The position numbers and the translations under genes are program-made. From contig NZ_AP018178.1 of assembly GCF_002368195.1 (NCBI RefSeq), forward strand, positions 729,738 through 793,737: a stretch of DNA of 64,000 bases, written 5' to 3'. The DNA comes from Calothrix sp. NIES-2100 (GTDB lineage Bacteria; Cyanobacteriota; Cyanobacteriia; Cyanobacteriales; Nostocaceae). Under the pieces are notes generated by a model that saw only the letters and a list, made by a program, of their open reading frames with translations, was not told the DNA's origin and did not search any database. Shown one piece after another: positions 1 to 8,700 of this stretch; the stretch's first letter is position 1, and each line of letters opens with the position of its first letter.

Positions 1-1
1 C

Positions 2-421
2 GGTACAGCAGTTGCTGTGGGTTGGTCGAACCCAATTACATGGGGAGAAGGAAATAGGGCTAGAGATACTATCTATGGAGTAGTTACTAAGGCATTTTAC
101 TTGCAGCCAAATAGCCCCAATAATAAATTACCTTTGACTGTTTCTGTTGGTCTTGGTAGTGGTGCTTTTCGCTCCTTAGGCGCACAGAGAGATCGCTCCA
201 GTGATAATCCACCAAATTTATTCGGTAGTTTAGGTTTACGAGTAATACCTGAAGCATCTGTAGTAGCTAGCTGGACAGGAAGTGCTTTGAATTTGGGTGC
301 ATCTTTTGCTCCTTTAAAAGATACCCCTGTAGTGATCAACACTATTTTCACAGATGTCACTGGCACCGCGACTAACACTTCTGGTTTTAGTGTAAGCGCT
401 GGGTATATTTTCCAGTTCTAA
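2..421 (+). CDS. Outer-membrane-type beta-barrel protein, C-terminal part
   Basis: The reading frame is open from base 2 at the window edge to a TAA at 419-421, so the true start lies upstream. The visible 140 residues are rich in alternating small and hydrophobic residues and in Gly, Ser, Thr and Asn, with short strand-like stretches such as LTVSVGLGSG and GFSVSAGYIFQF. The last residue is Phe, a usual feature of outer-membrane beta-barrels recognised by the BAM machinery. No specific family is recognised. The next gene starts 39 bp downstream in the same direction and encodes an exported protein, so the two may be cotranscribed. The barrel assignment is inferred from composition and the C-terminal Phe only. 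Confidence 0.5.
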   Translation, partial: GTAVAVGWSNPITWGEGNRARDTIYGVVTKAFYLQPNSPNNKLPLTVSVGLGSGAFRSLGAQRDRSSDNPPNLFGSLGLRVIPEASVVASWTGSALNLGASFAPLKDTPVVINTIFTDVTGTATNTSGFSVSAGYIFQF

Positions 422-460
422 TTTCCACATTTTATTGCTGATTAAATTTGAAACAAAAAC

Positions 461-1078
461 ATGAACAAGCAAAAATTCTCTTTAAGTCTGAGTTTGGTAT
501 TAGTATTATCGAGTTCTTTGGTAGTTGCATCTAATAGAGCGGATGCTAGTCCATTTCAGAGTTTAGGAAACACCACAGATTCATCAGGTTTCTCTGGCGA
601 TACTTTTACTCCTGGTGGTGTGGGAACATCAGCCCAACCCAATATACTACCAGGTACCAATGTAGAAATTAGCCCAAGTGGAAAAATTGTCGTATCAGAA
701 GCAGTTCAAAATAGAGTGAATGGCATTGCTAGTGAAATCAAGGGCGAAGCACGGGATATTAATGATTGCTTAGCTGCTGTTGCCAGTGTTTTGTTCGGGG
801 GAGGTTGTGCGCCACAAGCAAAGGAGCAAGTCCAATCAACTCTAGAAAGTTATCAAGTTAGACCAGAATTAGCAAAAGCATTTGTCGATTCAGTATCAGG
901 TTTGTTAGCCAATGGAAATGTGGATATTACGCAATTGAATATTGCTATTAATAATTGGAATAATATAGTGAAACAACTTAACCCTAGTGACCTGCAAAAG
1001 GTTAAAGATAACCGAGATTTTGAACAACTAACAAGAAATTTGAAGCGATTAAGAGCAGGTTTGAAGAAACTCCTTTAA
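461..1078 (+). CDS. Exported hypothetical protein
   Basis: A 205-residue protein of unknown function. The N-terminus has a charged start (MNKQK), a hydrophobic stretch of about 18 residues and an Ala-rich cleavage region near residue 29 (NRADAS), which fits a Sec signal peptide. The mature part has a Gly/Ser/Thr-rich, probably disordered segment (about residues 30-75), then a helical region holding two Cys (NDCLAAV and GGGCAP) that could form a disulfide in the periplasm. The basic C-terminus is LKRLRAGLKKLL. It follows the partial barrel gene by 39 bp in the same direction. It converges on desC, with a hairpin between them. Confidence 0.6.
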   Translation: MNKQKFSLSLSLVLVLSSSLVVASNRADASPFQSLGNTTDSSGFSGDTFTPGGVGTSAQPNILPGTNVEISPSGKIVVSEAVQNRVNGIASEIKGEARDINDCLAAVASVLFGGGCAPQAKEQVQSTLESYQVRPELAKAFVDSVSGLLANGNVDITQLNIAINNWNNIVKQLNPSDLQKVKDNRDFEQLTRNLKRLRAGLKKLL

Positions 1079-1125
1079 AACTTTGGGACTAAAGCAGCAT
1101 GTTATATCTTTTTAGTGTTGAGGCG

Positions 1126-1184
1126 GTCAATAGTCAATGGTAAAGAAATTCTAGACTATGGACTATGGACTATGGACTATTGAC
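1126..1184. repeat. Heptamer repeat array (STRR type)
   Basis: Degenerate 7-bp units (GTCAATA, GACTATG repeated three times, GACTATT) stand between two convergent genes. This matches the short tandemly repeated repetitive sequences of heterocystous cyanobacteria. Confidence 0.75.
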
Positions 1185-1241
1185 AAACCCAACCTTAATT
1201 TATTGTGCAAGTTGCTTACGTCCTAAATTTGAGAAGATAAT

Positions 1242-1271
1242 TTAGCCCACAGGCGATCGCTTGTGGGCTAA
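1242..1271. terminator. Bidirectional hairpin between convergent genes
   Basis: A perfect 10-bp stem (TTAGCCCACA with TGTGGGCTAA) encloses a loop that is itself a HIP1 palindrome (GCGATCGC), so nearly the whole 30 bases can pair. It lies between the ends of the 461-1078 gene (plus) and desC (minus). A strong T-tract is absent, so factor-independent termination is uncertain. Confidence 0.5.
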
Positions 1272-1320
1272 GTATTTACACTTTAAAAAATGTAATCATT
1301 TATTTGAGTAATTTCCTACT

Positions 1321-2172
1321 TCATACTTCAGCCTTACTAGAGGGAGGCATAATCACTTTTTTAGCTAAACCTAAGGTCTTCAAAGCTTGGATACTCCACC
1401 AAGTAATATCAATTTCCCACCAAGAAAATCCTGATTTGGCAACATGGGGATAAGTATGATGGTTGTTGTGCCATCCTTCACCATAAGTTACCAAGGATAC
1501 CCACCAAAGATTGCGGGAATCGTCGCTAGCATCAAAGGTACGATAGCCCCATTTGTGGGTTGCTGAGTTCACAAACCAAGTTGAGTGCCATAGTAAGACG
1601 GCTCGCACAAACATGCCATAGATGACAAAAGACCAACCACCTAAAGCATATAACAATAAACCCAAGGGGATTTGCAATAGCAGGAAGTAGCGATCTAACC
1701 AACGGTAAAATGGTTGACGTGCTAGATCTGGGGCATATTTTTGATATCTTTCGGCATCAAAGAACTCTGTGCGTGGGTAAAAAATCCATAACATATGACT
1801 CCACCAAAACCCTCTTTTGGCAGAGTAAGGGTCTAAATTAATATCTTCAGTGTGGGCGTGATGCTGGCGGTGTCCACCAACCCAGAATATCGGCCCGCCT
1901 TGTAAAGCTAAAGCGCCAATAAAGGCGATCGCATATTCTAACCACTTTGGTACTTGGAAACTCCGATGCGAGAGTAGTCGGTGATATCCCAAACAAATCC
2001 CAATGCTTCCGAATAACCAGTGCAAAAACAGCATTGTACCTAATGCTGACCAAGAGAAAAACCAAGGAGCTAGAAGAGCTAACAGATGAACTGTACCGAA
2101 AAATATTACATTCGTCCAACTTAGCCTTGATGTTCCTTGTTCAGGGGCGAACGCTGGAAATTTTGCAGTCAT
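1321..2172 (-). CDS. desC: Acyl-lipid delta-9 fatty acid desaturase
   Basis: A membrane di-iron desaturase of 283 residues, the usual length for cyanobacterial DesC. It introduces the first double bond at C9 of lipid-bound acyl chains in the membranes, using ferredoxin. The three histidine boxes are visible: H64-x4-H69 (HRLLSH), H101-xx-HH (HRQHH) and H235-xx-HH (HNNHH). Hydrophobic segments lie near residues 23-62, 77-95 and 160-195. The ATG at 2172 gives a full N-terminus. It is divergent from the TetR-like gene (2370 or 2379), and the 197-bp gap holds AAGT-N3-ACTT palindromes that could be operators for both genes. Whether it is the sn-1 or sn-2 specific type cannot be told from sequence alone. 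Confidence 0.92.
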   Translation of the reverse strand: MTAKFPAFAPEQGTSRLSWTNVIFFGTVHLLALLAPWFFSWSALGTMLFLHWLFGSIGICLGYHRLLSHRSFQVPKWLEYAIAFIGALALQGGPIFWVGGHRQHHAHTEDINLDPYSAKRGFWWSHMLWIFYPRTEFFDAERYQKYAPDLARQPFYRWLDRYFLLLQIPLGLLLYALGGWSFVIYGMFVRAVLLWHSTWFVNSATHKWGYRTFDASDDSRNLWWVSLVTYGEGWHNNHHTYPHVAKSGFSWWEIDITWWSIQALKTLGLAKKVIMPPSSKAEV

Positions 2173-2193
2173 AAAAATTCCTGTTGATGAACA

Positions 2194-2307
2194 ATGAAGC
2201 GATCTGCTTTTTGGGGATTTACTCTTGCATTGGGTGTATTTGGCTATTGCGCTTCACAACCGACAAGGGATTTACCCGTTCTGTATAACTTGGTTACAGT
2301 AAGGTAG
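2194..2307 (+). CDS. Possible 37-residue exported or lipoprotein-like peptide
   Basis: A short frame in the desC/TetR intergenic region starts MKRSAFWGFTLALGVFGYCA and ends at TAG 2305-2307. It has the shape of a lipoprotein signal: two basic residues, a hydrophobic core and Cys after FGY. Only 18 residues follow the Cys. The frame starts 22 bp upstream of desC on the opposite strand and ends just before an AAGT-N3-ACTT palindrome. It could be a small lipoprotein, a gene remnant or chance; there is no clear ribosome binding site. Confidence 0.3.
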   Translation: MKRSAFWGFTLALGVFGYCASQPTRDLPVLYNLVTVR

Positions 2308-2308
2308 A

Positions 2309-2370
2309 GCAAGTATCACTTACATTTGTATCTTAACAACTCTCTACTTTATATGCAAGTGGCACTTGCA
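2309..2370. promoter_or_regulatory. Two palindromic candidate operators upstream of the TetR-like gene
   Basis: Two inverted repeats share the core AAGT-N3-ACTT: GCAAGTATCACTTAC at 2309-2323, and the longer TGCAAGT-GGC-ACTTGCA at 2354-2370. Their centres are 46 bp apart. The second overlaps the upstream candidate ATG of the regulator (2370), which favours the ATG at 2379 as its start. TetR proteins commonly bind such short palindromes at their own promoter and at a divergent target, here desC. Binding is inferred. Confidence 0.5.
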
Positions 2371-3608
2371 TGATTTTTATGGCATCTCCCACCCATTCAG
2401 CTCGTCAACGTCTGATTCAAGCAGCGCTGGAACTGTTTACTGCTCAAGGCGTCAGTAGTACTACAACCCGCCAAATTGCCGAAAAGGCAGAAGTGAACGA
2501 AGTCACGTTATTTCGGCATTTTGGCAATAAACATGGACTGCTTTTAGCTGTTTTGGAAGAATCTGCAACTTTCAAAAATTTAGGTGAATCGTTAGTAAGA
2601 CGCGCCAGTCCTCCTGGTAGCGTCTATCAAGCTCTCAAGGATTATGCAAGTGATAACTTGCTTGCATTAGAACGAGTACCAGAATTAGTCAGATCTGTAG
2701 TCGGTGAAGCCGATCAATACCCAGCAGAAAACCGCCGCGCTTTGGGAAGAGGTTTAACAGAAGCTAACCGCTATGTCGCCCAGTACTTAGCTACGGTAAT
2801 TCAGCAGGGACATTTAAATACCTATCTACCGGCAGAAAAATTAGCCAGTTTGCTGAATGGAATGCTGTTAGGCTACGCTGTCATTGAATTTACTAGCGAA
2901 TTTCATGAACTTTGGGAAGACAGAGATGATTTTCTGGAGAATTTGGTTGAGTTGTTTTTACGTGGTGCGATGTCCCCTTCCCCAGAATCAGCAATTAATA
3001 ATTCGTTAGAAAGTGCTATCACCACAGAGGTGGCTGATTTACCTGCTACTTTAGTCCACGAAATTCTTCGACAAGCTAGGAGATTGGGACTACAAGATTA
3101 TGCTTTGGCATATATATTATTTGGTGCTGGCTTATCCCCCACAGAAATAGTTAGCTTACAGCGATCGCACCAAATTTATGATGAACAAGGGCACTTTTTG
3201 CAAATTACCACTCCCGGATTAGTCCGCCAAGTACCTGTGAATCAATGGATTCTGGGGAAACACTATGGTTCCTATACTAACAATCCCTTAATCAAATGGC
3301 TCAAAAGTCGTAAAGATAGTCAACTTGCAATGTTTCTGGGCACATCAGGAGAACCAATCTCTGATGCAGAAATTCACAGTCATTGGGAAATATGGACTCA
3401 AGGAATGTTAACACCCCAAGGAGAACCACCAGCGATCGCCCAAGCACAACACACCTGGCGAGTAGAAATGTTAATGCGCGGTATCAGCTTAGAAAACTTG
3501 AGCATACTCACTGGTTGCGATCGCTCTCAATTACAACCCTATGCTCGCAGATCCAGAGAAAAAGCTGCACTAGAACAAGCTACCAGTTTAGATCGTAAAC
3601 CGACTTAA
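2370..3608 (+). CDS. TetR-family regulator fused to a degenerate tyrosine-recombinase-like domain
   Basis: Residues about 10-60 form a typical TetR helix-turn-helix (SSTTTRQIAEKAEVNEVTLF, then RHFGNK), followed by a ligand-type helical domain to about residue 200. Ordinary TetR proteins end there; this one has about 200 more residues. That part resembles the catalytic domain of phage-type integrases: GAGLSPTEIVSLQ (252-264) matches the usual GLRISELLAL helix, HTWRVEMLMRGISL (361-374) matches HTFATHLLEAGVDL, and QPYARR (389-394) matches the nucleophile motif. The catalytic Arg, His, Arg and His positions read Ser256, Ala357, Gln360 and Cys383; only Tyr391 remains, so recombinase activity is unlikely. 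The ATG at 2379 (MASPTHS) is an alternative start that leaves the palindrome free. Divergent from desC. Confidence 0.75.
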   Translation: MIFMASPTHSARQRLIQAALELFTAQGVSSTTTRQIAEKAEVNEVTLFRHFGNKHGLLLAVLEESATFKNLGESLVRRASPPGSVYQALKDYASDNLLALERVPELVRSVVGEADQYPAENRRALGRGLTEANRYVAQYLATVIQQGHLNTYLPAEKLASLLNGMLLGYAVIEFTSEFHELWEDRDDFLENLVELFLRGAMSPSPESAINNSLESAITTEVADLPATLVHEILRQARRLGLQDYALAYILFGAGLSPTEIVSLQRSHQIYDEQGHFLQITTPGLVRQVPVNQWILGKHYGSYTNNPLIKWLKSRKDSQLAMFLGTSGEPISDAEIHSHWEIWTQGMLTPQGEPPAIAQAQHTWRVEMLMRGISLENLSILTGCDRSQLQPYARRSREKAALEQATSLDRKPT

Positions 3609-3637
3609 GGAGGCACGGAGGCAGGGGAGATGAGGGG

Positions 3638-3745
3638 GACAAGGGAGACAAGGGAGATGAGGGGAAAATAGCAATTACCAATGCCCAATGACCAATGACA
3701 AATGACCATTGACCATTGACTATTGACTCTTGACCCTTGACCATA
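3638..3745. repeat. Purine-rich 9-mer repeat followed by a heptamer array
   Basis: Two copies of GACAAGGGA (3638-3655) are followed by degenerate heptamers (AATGACC, AATGACA, ATTGACC, ATTGACT) to about 3745, just before murF. The same 9-mer occurs at 23047 and 46814. Confidence 0.7.
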
Positions 3746-3782
3746 TTTCAATAATTTATTCTTTGGAATAATTTCCTCTCTT

Positions 3783-5138
3783 ATGCCTTGTTCTGCCACT
3801 TTAAATCAACTGGTTGAAATTCTTTTAGCCCAGCCTGTAAACTTATCAGCCGCCACTTTAGCGCAATTGGGTAGCGGTATCCAAACAGACACTCGTATCC
3901 TCAAGCCTGGTGAAGTGTTTGTGGCTTTGCGAGGTGAAAAGTTTGATGGACATGAGTTTGTCTCCACAGCGATCGCTAAAGGTGCGATCGCGGCAATTGT
4001 TGATTTTGCCTACGAAAACCCTGGATTTCCGGTATTACAGGTAGAAAATACTCTGGAGGCGTATCAGAAAATTGCCCGCTGGTGGCGCGATCGCTTTGAT
4101 ATTCCGGTGATTGGGGTAACAGGTTCTGTAGGTAAAACTACGACAAAAGAACTCATCGCCGCAGTTTTGGCAACTCAAGGACGAGTCCACAAAACTTACG
4201 GAAATTACAATAACGAAATCGGTGTACCAAAAACTCTTTTAGAACTAAGTCCAGAACATGATTACGCTGTGATTGAAATGGCGATGCGGGGTAAAGGACA
4301 AATTGCTGAACTGACGCACATCGCTAATCCCACAATCGGCGTAATTACCAACGTTGGCACGGCGCATATTGAGTTACTCGGTTCCGAAGCGGCGATCGCT
4401 CAAGCTAAATGTGAGTTATTAGCCGAAATGCCCAAAGATAGCGTCGCGATTCTCAACCAGGATAATCCGCTATTAATTTCCACAGCCGCCACAGTTTGGC
4501 AAGGAGAAGTCATAACTTACGGCTTATCTGGTGGCGATATTCAAGGACAGGTAATGGATCATGAAACTTTGGCAGTAGGGGGAATGCAGCTACCTCTACC
4601 TTTAAGAGGTCGTCACAATGCCACAAATTTCTTAGCCGCTTTGGCAGTAGCTAGGGTTGTCGGCATTGATTGGGCTACTTTGCAAAATGGTGTAAATGTT
4701 GATATGCCCACAGGGCGATCGCAGCGTTTTGCTTTAGCCAACGATGTGGTAATCTTAGATGAAACATATAATGCTGCACCAGAAGCTATGCTCGCAGCGT
4801 TACAATTATTAGCAGACACACCAGGAAAACGGAAGATTGCAGTGTTAGGGGCGATGAAAGAATTAGGAGAGCGATCGCCGCAATTGCACCAGCGAGTTGG
4901 CGAAACAGTACAGAAATTGCAACTAGATGGGTTATTAGTGTTGGTAGATGGAACCGATGCCGAAGCGATCGCCAAAAGTGCCGCAGGTGTACCCTCAGAA
5001 TGCTTTGCCACTCATGCCGAACTAGTGGCGAGATTAAAGACATTTGTGCAAGCAGGCGATCGTTTATTGTTCAAAGCTGCCCATTCTGTGGGATTGGATC
5101 AAGTTGTTAATCAGTTGCGTGCGGAATTCGCTAACTGA
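3783..5138 (+). CDS. murF: UDP-N-acetylmuramoyl-tripeptide--D-alanyl-D-alanine ligase
   Basis: MurF adds the D-Ala-D-Ala dipeptide to UDP-MurNAc-tripeptide in the cytoplasm, the last soluble step in making the peptidoglycan precursor. The 451 residues match family length. Residues 1-100 are the substrate-binding domain with the MurF-type DTR...GEVFVALRGEKFDGHEF segment (36-59). The ATP-binding loop GVTGSVGKTT lies at 111-120. The central ligase segment ENPLL-type NQDNPLL and the C-terminal domain (DETYNAAPEAML) follow. The ATG at 3783 follows a heptamer array, so the promoter must lie in or upstream of repeats. A hairpin with a T-tract follows at 5181. Confidence 0.93.
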   Translation: MPCSATLNQLVEILLAQPVNLSAATLAQLGSGIQTDTRILKPGEVFVALRGEKFDGHEFVSTAIAKGAIAAIVDFAYENPGFPVLQVENTLEAYQKIARWWRDRFDIPVIGVTGSVGKTTTKELIAAVLATQGRVHKTYGNYNNEIGVPKTLLELSPEHDYAVIEMAMRGKGQIAELTHIANPTIGVITNVGTAHIELLGSEAAIAQAKCELLAEMPKDSVAILNQDNPLLISTAATVWQGEVITYGLSGGDIQGQVMDHETLAVGGMQLPLPLRGRHNATNFLAALAVARVVGIDWATLQNGVNVDMPTGRSQRFALANDVVILDETYNAAPEAMLAALQLLADTPGKRKIAVLGAMKELGERSPQLHQRVGETVQKLQLDGLLVLVDGTDAEAIAKSAAGVPSECFATHAELVARLKTFVQAGDRLLFKAAHSVGLDQVVNQLRAEFAN

Positions 5139-5180
5139 GATTTGTAGTCACCAATAATGGGTTATAGGTAATGAAAAATT

Positions 5181-5217
5181 GCTAATGGCTAATGGTGCAA
5201 TTAGTCATTAGCTTTTT
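5181..5217 (+). terminator. Terminator after murF
   Basis: A hairpin with outer arms GCTAATG (5181-5187) and CATTAGC (5206-5212), plus inner arms CTAAT and ATTAG, is followed by five T. It lies 42 bp after the murF stop. Confidence 0.65.
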
Positions 5218-5262
5218 ACTTTGCTCTTTGTCCCCTTCTGCCCTTGCTTTTTTGTCTTGTCC

Positions 5263-5721
5263 TTATCTCGTCTCATTGATTGCAGCGAGTGCTTCTAATG
5301 GCGAAATATTATCATCAATTACAGCCATAATACAGCGCAAATAGGTATTCATAACCTGGACATTAGCATGAACGATCTGAGCAATCAATGCGGAGTCTAA
5401 ACGACTCCCCTCTACATCAATGCTAGTCTTGTAGCGAATTTCTCCATCATCGAAATCCATCTCAAAATTGCCAATAGGCAAACTGTAGTTGATCCGAGTA
5501 ATCAACTCTGCTACTGTCAATCGCTTAGTGATGGGTGCATTGACTGGAGAGACAGAAAAAAAGAGAAATTGCTCATCCTCTTCTTTAGCTTTGGCATAGC
5601 AAACCCATTGCTCAGTATCGCCTTGGAATCTCATTTGTAATATAAGGCGATCGCTTTGCACCGAAAAATCCCAATCATCCTCAGTCAAAAAATCTACAAT
5701 TGCATCAAAAATATTACCCAT
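5263..5721 (-). CDS. YbjN-domain protein, candidate chaperone or immunity partner
   Basis: A 152-residue acidic protein with the pattern of the YbjN family (type III secretion chaperone-like fold): an N-terminal helix (NIFDAIVDFLTEDDWDF), strands with WVCYAKAKEEDEQFLFFSVSP, a helix with ELITRINYSLPIGNFEMD, and a C-terminal helical part with ALIAQIVHANVQVMNTYL. It starts 40 bp after the stop of the 1326-residue ART-toxin-like gene on the same strand, so the two probably form one transcript. Families of this fold often bind partner proteins. Its placement suggests it folds, loads or neutralises the large protein, but that is inference. YbjN proteins also occur alone in cyanobacteria. Confidence 0.7.
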   Translation of the reverse strand: MGNIFDAIVDFLTEDDWDFSVQSDRLILQMRFQGDTEQWVCYAKAKEEDEQFLFFSVSPVNAPITKRLTVAELITRINYSLPIGNFEMDFDDGEIRYKTSIDVEGSRLDSALIAQIVHANVQVMNTYLRCIMAVIDDNISPLEALAAINETR

Positions 5722-5761
5722 TTTATCAGTCTTCTACTTACATTGAGTTAACTTGAGCGCA

Positions 5762-8700
5762 TTAAAGTTCTCTCATATACACCCAAAGCTCACTATCTTT
5801 CGATTCTGTACGGACTACCTCAAAGCGGACGCCCGGTGCAAATAAAACTTCCTGTTCATCAGGCTTCGTTGAAAGCAACTCTACTGACTTCCCAGTTTTG
5901 ATATCGGAAATTTCATAGATTATGTCAAATTTCTCTCCCTCAGGAGCTTTTTTCGTAGCGTCTTTAGTGGTTGATGTACTCGTTGGATAGGTTCTAAAGT
6001 CTACTTTTCCTACTGGATAATTTGATTGAGCATACCATTTCCTATAGTCCTCAGTTTGATTTTTCAAATCTTGTTTTGATTGTTCTCCGCGATATACTTT
6101 TCCTTGATAAGCAGGCAACTTATCAAGTCCAGAGATCAGAGCCTTGAGCATCGGATTAGCAAAGCGCAGTGTTGAGATCTGCCCACCACCTTCAGTCTCC
6201 CATTCAGTTGCTTTTGGATTGCTGAAGTCATCCTTCTTAAAATCTTTTGTTTCAAGGCTAGCTGTAGCTTCTATAAGCGGTTTGTAAAACGTCCCAGTAT
6301 ACTGCATAATTGCTCCTAGCTCTTTTTCATCTAATTGCTTTAAATTACGAACATTTTTCGTCAGGTTAGCTGCTTCTTCCCATTCTGTTGTAATTAGCTT
6401 CACAATAGATTTTTTGACATCAGTTGATAAAGCATTAAATTGTAAATTCTCCAATAATTCGGTAATTAATCTTATTGCTTCTTCGAGATTACTGGTTTGA
6501 ACTAGCGATTTATCAATTGTATCGCTCATGTTCTTAGCATTAACCATCGGTTGAGTATGTTTATTAGATTTTAGGTCGTTTAGAATAATGTTTTGGATCT
6601 GGTTTTTAAGTGACTTTGCTTGCGCATTAACCTTAAGTGATTCCGTTGCCGTTTTTCCTGCCCAGTAAGAATCTTTCTCAGATTCAAGAGGACGAGGAAC
6701 TTCTAATTCACTCAAGTTTTTAGGAGTGAGTTGCCTTGATTTACCAGTACGTTCTCGATCCTCATGAGAAACCATTAACTCAGCAAAATCAGCTAAGTAT
6801 TGCTGACCCTCTAACAAACGAACATTGGGGTGATAGTGGCGAACCAAAGCCGCAAGGAATAAATCTGCTTGACGACCAAAAACGTTAGTTAGCAGTTGAT
6901 TCATTGGACTTCTTTTAAGGCTTGCCATCTTTATTTTGTTGTCTGTATCCGATTGATTAAATCCTGTGTTATTGACCTCTTTTTGGAATTCTTGTAAATT
7001 GTAGATGGCATAAATTTGCAGAAGTTTAGGCAACTTTTCAACATATCCACGAGGAATACCTGCATCAACTATGTCATTAAACACCTGTTTTGTGTGATAA
7101 TGAGTAAGCAAATTAGCTAGGATGATATCTCCTTGTGGGCTACCAAAGTTTTGACGAAGTAGTGGTTCCCCAGAGAGTAGATTAATTAACCCGAAATTGT
7201 TGTTATAAGAACCAGGGTTGCCACTGTTATCAAATGAAATATTTTTAACTAAAAATTGGAATTTCTGTAACTCATATATTTCATAATCTTCCCGGTTGTC
7301 AATGTATTCTCCAGGAATACCTACTGTGACTAATTCTTTTTTTATCTCTGAAGGATTCTGATTAATTTCTAAGACAGAAATTTTAGATGATGTCTTGTAG
7401 CTTGGAAGTCCACCCAAATAATTATTTATAGTTACTACACCATGATGCTTATCCATCAGTGTTTTGAGCATTAATTCGCTATGAGCTGGGAATTTACGAG
7501 CTAGATATAGAAACGCAGAATCTTCTTTTAAGTTTCTCAAAATGTGCTTGTTGTTCTTCCCTGAATTATTACTTCTAGTTTTGTCAAATTGAGTTGTTTT
7601 GACGACAATATCTAATTGATATAGTTCCGTGATATCCCGTTCGCTCATTTGATCTGTAATCGTTTTAGGAATATCACTCAAAGAAACTAGGTCATCCTTG
7701 TATTGATCTACTGACTTGTCAGGTTCTGTCAATCCTGCGGCTAACTTGTTTTTATATTCTTTAGACAGGAAATAGCTGGGGAATTGCTTTTCAGGTAACA
7801 ACTCCTTAATTTTTTTAATTTCCATCGGTTTAAAATTTTGAGAGTCTTCATACTCACTACCAATTTTGTTTTCATCAATATAGAAAGGTAGTCCATAATT
7901 TTTTGCCGCTATCATAATTTCGTAAAAACTATGATCTCGGTTAGAAAGCATCCAACCCACAAGAGCCAAACGCAGTTTCAACTTGTCGTTTTGATCCAAA
8001 CCCAAATTATTAGCCGCATGTAATAATAGGTCAGTAGAACCGGAAATACCTGCTTCTAGCCGTGCTTTAATTTTAGTAGCTTGCTTATCGACTTCAGAGT
8101 TGAGGATAACGTCATAATACTCTCTTCCCTGCTCCCAAAAAATTTTGGTATCTTTTTTGTCTGCGTTAAATTTATTTTTTGCGATCCAATTAGCAATTTT
8201 TGGAACAGTCTTGCCTGTAGTACTGTGGTACTGTTCGATTTCTGGTATTGTCAGATCTTTAACATCACCAACTTTTAATGTTCGCTTTTCCTCTGTCAAC
8301 AAATCATCACTCTGTCCCCCACGCCGATATTTGTTGGCTTTATTAAGTTCAGGCGATAAGCCATGAACCTCACTGAATGTATCCGGTGCAAAGACGCTAA
8401 TTTTCTCATTCTGACGCAATGGAGAAGTCCATTTTCTTTTTTCTGCAATATCACTAATCTTTTTTTGGCGACTACTCTTATCTTTCTCTAAAATCGTTTT
8501 CAGACCAGATGCTTCAGAAAATCCAGGTTGGACTGCTTCTTCTGTTAATTGAGATTCCCAGTTCGGATCTTGTGTCAGACGATTGCCAGATGTATAAATT
8601 TTTTGAGGAGCTTTTATCCCTTTAACTGCTCTTTCAAGTTCAAGGGCTGCTATTTCCAGATATTTCGATAAATTATTGTTGGAAATTACATTATAAATAA

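Noticed and set aside
1847..2174. Minus and plus frames overlapping desC (90 and 75 codons)
   Set aside because: They lie wholly within the desC coding sequence in other frames and have no family features; desC has all three histidine boxes.
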